DNA of 64,000 nt from an uncultured Clostridia bacterium. GTDB lineage: Bacteria > Bacillota > Clostridia > Oscillospirales > Acutalibacteraceae. Location of the stretch: NCBI GenBank assembly GCA_946407065.1, contig CAMJMQ010000006.1:1-64000 (forward strand), written 5' to 3'. Below are positions 61,719-64,000 of this stretch, piece after piece; the stretch's first letter is position 1; each line of letters begins with the position of its first letter. The notes beneath the pieces were generated by a model. It was not told the origin of the DNA and did not search any database. It saw nothing but the letters and a program-made list of their open reading frames with translations. The position numbers and the translations under genes are program-made.

Positions 61719-62948
61719 TTACTTATTCTTTTCATCCACGACCGCCTGCACCTTGATGGGCAGACCGTAGAGGTTGATAAAGCCCGCGGAATCGGTCTGG
61801 TCGTAATCGGACTCGCCGAAGGTCGCGATCTCCTCGCTGTACAGGCTGTAGGGGCTGTCAACGCCCGCCTTGATGATGTTGCCCTTATAGAGCTTTAATT
61901 TAACATAACCGGTGACCTTCTCCTGGGTCTTATCGACGAATGCGGAGAGGGCTTCTCTCAGCGGGGTAAACCACTGACCGTTGTAAACCAGCTCGGCAAA
62001 GGTGATGGACAGGCGCTGCTTCTCGTGCATGGTCATCTTGTCGAGGCAGATGGACTCGAGGGTCTCATGCGCCTTATAGAGGATGGTGCCGCCGGGGGTC
62101 TCGTATACGCCGCGGCACTTCATGCCGACCAGACGGTTCTCGACGATATCGAGCAGACCGATACCGTTCTTGCCGCCCAGCTCGTTGAGCTTTAAGATGA
62201 TATTCTTCGCGGACATCTTCTCGCCGTCGAGCGCGACGGGAGTGCCCTGTTCAAATTCGATGGTGACATAGGTCGGCTCGTCGGGGGCGTCGATCGGGGA
62301 TACGCCCATCTCGAGGAAGCCGGGCTTCTCATAGGTCGGCTCGTTGTTGGTGTCCTCGAGGTCAAGACCCTCATGCGAGAGATGCCACAGGTTCTTATCC
62401 TTGCTGTAGTTGGTCTCACGGTTGATCTTGAGGGGGATGTTATGCGCCTCGGCATACTCGATCTCTTCCTCACGGGACTTGATATCCCAGATACGCCACG
62501 GAGCGATGATGGGCATGTTGGGCGCGAAGTGCTTGATCGCCAGCTCAAAACGAACCTGATCGTTACCCTTACCGGTACAGCCGTGGCAGATCGCGTCGGC
62601 GCCTTCCTTTAATGCGATCTCAACCAGACCCTTGGCGATACAGGGACGCGCGGTGGAGGTACCCAGCAGGTATTCCTCATATACCGCGCCCGCCTTCATG
62701 GTGGGGATGATGAAGTCGTCGACATACTCCTCGGTCTGGTCGAGGACATAGAGCTTGGAAGCGCCGGTCTTGAGCGCCTTTTCCTCCAGACCCTCGAGCT
62801 CGTCATTCTGACCGACGTTGCCGGATACCGCGATAACCTCGCAGTTATTGTAGTTCTCTTTGAGCCACGGGATGATGATGGATGTATCCAAACCGCCCGA
62901 ATAAGCGAGAACGACTTTCTTGATGTTTTCCTTGTTGATAGCTTGCAT
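61719..62948 (-). CDS. argG: Argininosuccinate synthase
   Basis: Condenses citrulline with aspartate using ATP. The 409-residue protein begins with the PP-loop [15 protein letters not shown] and carries the ATP/aspartate regions [15 protein letters not shown] and the citrulline-binding later half. ATG 62948 follows GGAGGTAAGTACC; the longest frame adds 16 residues from the promoter region. It is the first gene of the seven-gene operon and lies right behind an ArgR-like operator. Confidence 0.96.
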   Translation of the reverse strand: MQAINKENIKKVVLAYSGGLDTSIIIPWLKENYNNCEVIAVSGNVGQNDELEGLEEKALKTGASKLYVLDQTEEYVDDFIIPTMKAGAVYEEYLLGTSTARPCIAKGLVEIALKEGADAICHGCTGKGNDQVRFELAIKHFAPNMPIIAPWRIWDIKSREEEIEYAEAHNIPLKINRETNYSKDKNLWHLSHEGLDLEDTNNEPTYEKPGFLEMGVSPIDAPDEPTYVTIEFEQGTPVALDGEKMSAKNIILKLNELGGKNGIGLLDIVENRLVGMKCRGVYETPGGTILYKAHETLESICLDKMTMHEKQRLSITFAELVYNGQWFTPLREALSAFVDKTQEKVTGYVKLKLYKGNIIKAGVDSPYSLYSEEIATFGESDYDQTDSAGFINLYGLPIKVQAVVDEKNK

Positions 62949-62990
62949 GGTACTTACCTCCGAATGAATATGCGTTAAAAATTGAAGTTT

Positions 62991-63059
62991 ATGCATCTAT
63001 TATACATCATTCTGCATATTTGTCAAGGGTTGTTTGCATATTTTTTCATCATTCTGCAT
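62991..63059 (-). promoter_or_regulatory. Promoter and ArgR-like operator of the arg operon
   Basis: On the minus strand TTGACA (63021-63026), 16-nt spacer, TATAAT (62999-63004). Four TGCAT half-sites stand at 62992, 63013, 63035 and 63055, 20-22 bp apart, covering the promoter and its upstream side. Arginine repressor boxes are AT-rich with TGCAT-like halves, so ArgR control is likely. Confidence 0.72.
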
Positions 63060-63172
63060 TTTCCGTCATCCTCGACAAAATCCGTATACTATTATAGCGA
63101 AGTTTTCGTCATTTATCAAGCCAAATAATCATACAGAAAAGCGTATAAATATAGGTATAATAACGATAGCTC

Positions 63173-63325
63173 AGTGAGGAGTGAGGAGTGAGTAGTTAGG
63201 AGTTGTGGGAAGCACTTCGTGCTTTGGATTCCTAAAAGATAGTTTGGAAATGTTGCTTTGTCTATTTACAAATGGGTGTGGACATCGCCCACCATTCACT
63301 CCTCACTCCTCACTCCTCACTCAAA
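63173..63325. repeat. Period-7 foldback upstream of the arg promoter
   Basis: AGTGAGGAGTGAGGAGTGAG... (63174-63205) is answered by ATTCACTCCTCACTCCTCAC... (63293-63322). GGGTGTGGACATCGCCCACC, the family hairpin, lies just inside the second arm. Confidence 0.82.
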
Positions 63326-63339
63326 AATCCCCGCTTTTA

Positions 63340-63369
63340 TTGACAACACGGGCTTATATATGGTATGAT
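63340..63369 (+). promoter_or_regulatory. Promoter of the glycosyltransferase gene
   Basis: TTGACA (63340-63345), 18-nt spacer, TATGAT (63364-63369). The short leader holds a GGAGC...GCTCC hairpin (63382-63399). Confidence 0.62.
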
Positions 63370-63418
63370 GTATAGTTGAAAAGGAGCGCACGAATGCTCC
63401 TGTGAAAGGGGAAAGAAA

Positions 63419-64000
63419 ATGTCAGTCTCCGTTATCATTCCATATATCGAGAGCTCAGACCTGATCCTGAAAACAGCCGATTCCGTCAAGAATCAGAGAA
63501 ACGTCAATACCGGTGAGATCGAACTGCTGGTCGTCGATACCTCCGCCGAGCAGAACGCCGCCGATAAGCTCCGCGCTTATCAGAACGCGCGCGTCATCCA
63601 AAAGCCCGGCGCGGGCGGTGAGGCGGCAGCCTATAACATCGCGCTCGAGAACCTGAGCGCCGATTACGCGGTCGTGGCACGACCGGGCGATGTGTTCGGC
63701 AGTCACTACTTTATGAACGCCCTTAAATCGGTAGGCGCGAACAAGCCTTGGTGCTTTGCGGCGCCGAACCGTTTTTGCATCAATCCCGTCTACACGCGCT
63801 ACAAATATATCAACCGCACCAACGTCCCGCCGCTCATGCTCAACAAAGAGGCGGACATCCGCGACTACCCCAATCTCCTGCAAATGGAGATCGACGGTAA
63901 TCTGATCGAGAGCGCGGTGCTCAAACAGTACCCCGCCGACCCCTCGCTGAAATATGAATACTTCCACGATGTGATGCTCCGCCTGCAACAGGATCATCCC
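63419..64000 (+). CDS. Glycosyltransferase family 2-like protein, partial (N-terminal ~194 residues)
   Basis: The frame opens with ATG 63419 after AAAGGGG and runs off the right edge. It starts MSVSVIIPYIESSDLILKTA, then VKNQRNVNTGEIELLVVDT, as in GT-A fold family 2 glycosyltransferases that use nucleotide sugars. The usual DxD region reads VVARPGDVF, which is atypical, so activity cannot be judged from this part. Later residues (FHDVMLRLQQDHP) fit a normal GT2 layout. Likely role: surface polysaccharide or teichoic acid synthesis. Confidence 0.75.
   Translation, partial: MSVSVIIPYIESSDLILKTADSVKNQRNVNTGEIELLVVDTSAEQNAADKLRAYQNARVIQKPGAGGEAAAYNIALENLSADYAVVARPGDVFGSHYFMNALKSVGANKPWCFAAPNRFCINPVYTRYKYINRTNVPPLMLNKEADIRDYPNLLQMEIDGNLIESAVLKQYPADPSLKYEYFHDVMLRLQQDHP

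Noticed and set aside
49362-63325. CRISPR-like arrays
   Set aside because: The tandem units are 7 bp with no spacers and occur with inverted partners; no cas genes are present.

Overview
The window looks like chromosomal DNA of a Gram-positive, gut-type clostridium, most likely in the Ruminococcaceae/Oscillospiraceae. The evidence is: strong AGGAGG-type ribosome binding sites, a SpoIIE sporulation phosphatase, PadR, LytTR and MecA regulators typical of Firmicutes, a secreted protein ending in a type I dockerin (a cellulosome-type module), and many short palindromic intergenic repeats of the kind seen in gut clostridia. I see no prophage, transposase, CRISPR array or rRNA. Most of the content is housekeeping and biosynthesis with an accessory secretome.

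Layout. 1-3.4 kb: pyrimidine genes pyrC and carB (minus strand, carB runs off the left edge) behind an attenuator-like leader. 3.4-8 kb: a CobA-like ATPase, a DUF3006 gene, a tRNA with CAT anticodon, a four-helix-bundle gene, guaA, and a LytTR-DUF3021 regulatory cassette. 8-12.5 kb: a PadR-DUF2812 operon with its operator, a candidate ncRNA, a zinc-ribbon/PASTA/SH3 serine-threonine kinase and a PRTase. 12.9-20 kb: a secreted coiled-coil/beta-helix protein, the proB-proA-proC-patatin operon and purC. 20-30.9 kb: a C_GCAxxG_C_C protein, an M16C protease, a BlaI-like repressor, a DHHW + MBOAT O-acylation pair, a CLC-type channel/antiporter and a lipoprotein. 31-37.4 kb: a dockerin protein with an IdeS (Mac/C66)-like cysteine protease domain, mgtE with a long leader, and membrane proteins. 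37.5-49.4 kb: rlmB, a degenerate P-type ATPase-like protein, rpe, a lipoprotein, a lipase-like protein, a MecA-like adaptor, a GH13 enzyme, a GNAT enzyme and an Fn3-SGNH secreted protein. 49.5-54 kb: spoIIE and an ECF sigma/anti-sigma pair. 54-63 kb: a complete seven-gene arginine operon (argG-H-C-J-B-D-F) with an ArgR-like operator. The right edge holds the start of a glycosyltransferase.

How the genes work together. The arg operon takes glutamate to arginine by the cyclic ArgJ route. The carB product feeds both arginine and pyrimidines. The pro operon also draws on glutamate. guaA and purC are purine genes. The secreted proteins (IdeS-like protease-dockerin, SGNH-Fn3, coiled-coil/beta-helix protein) point to interaction with host or polymeric substrates.

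The most distinctive features are the IdeS-like protease joined to a dockerin, the P-type ATPase relative that has lost its phosphorylation motif, and a dense set of foldback repeats. These include one family with TGTAGGG/CCCTACA ends and another built from period-7 arrays paired with their reverse complement. Every gap in the arg operon except none carries one. Start codons were chosen by Shine-Dalgarno spacing, so several genes are shorter than their longest open frame.
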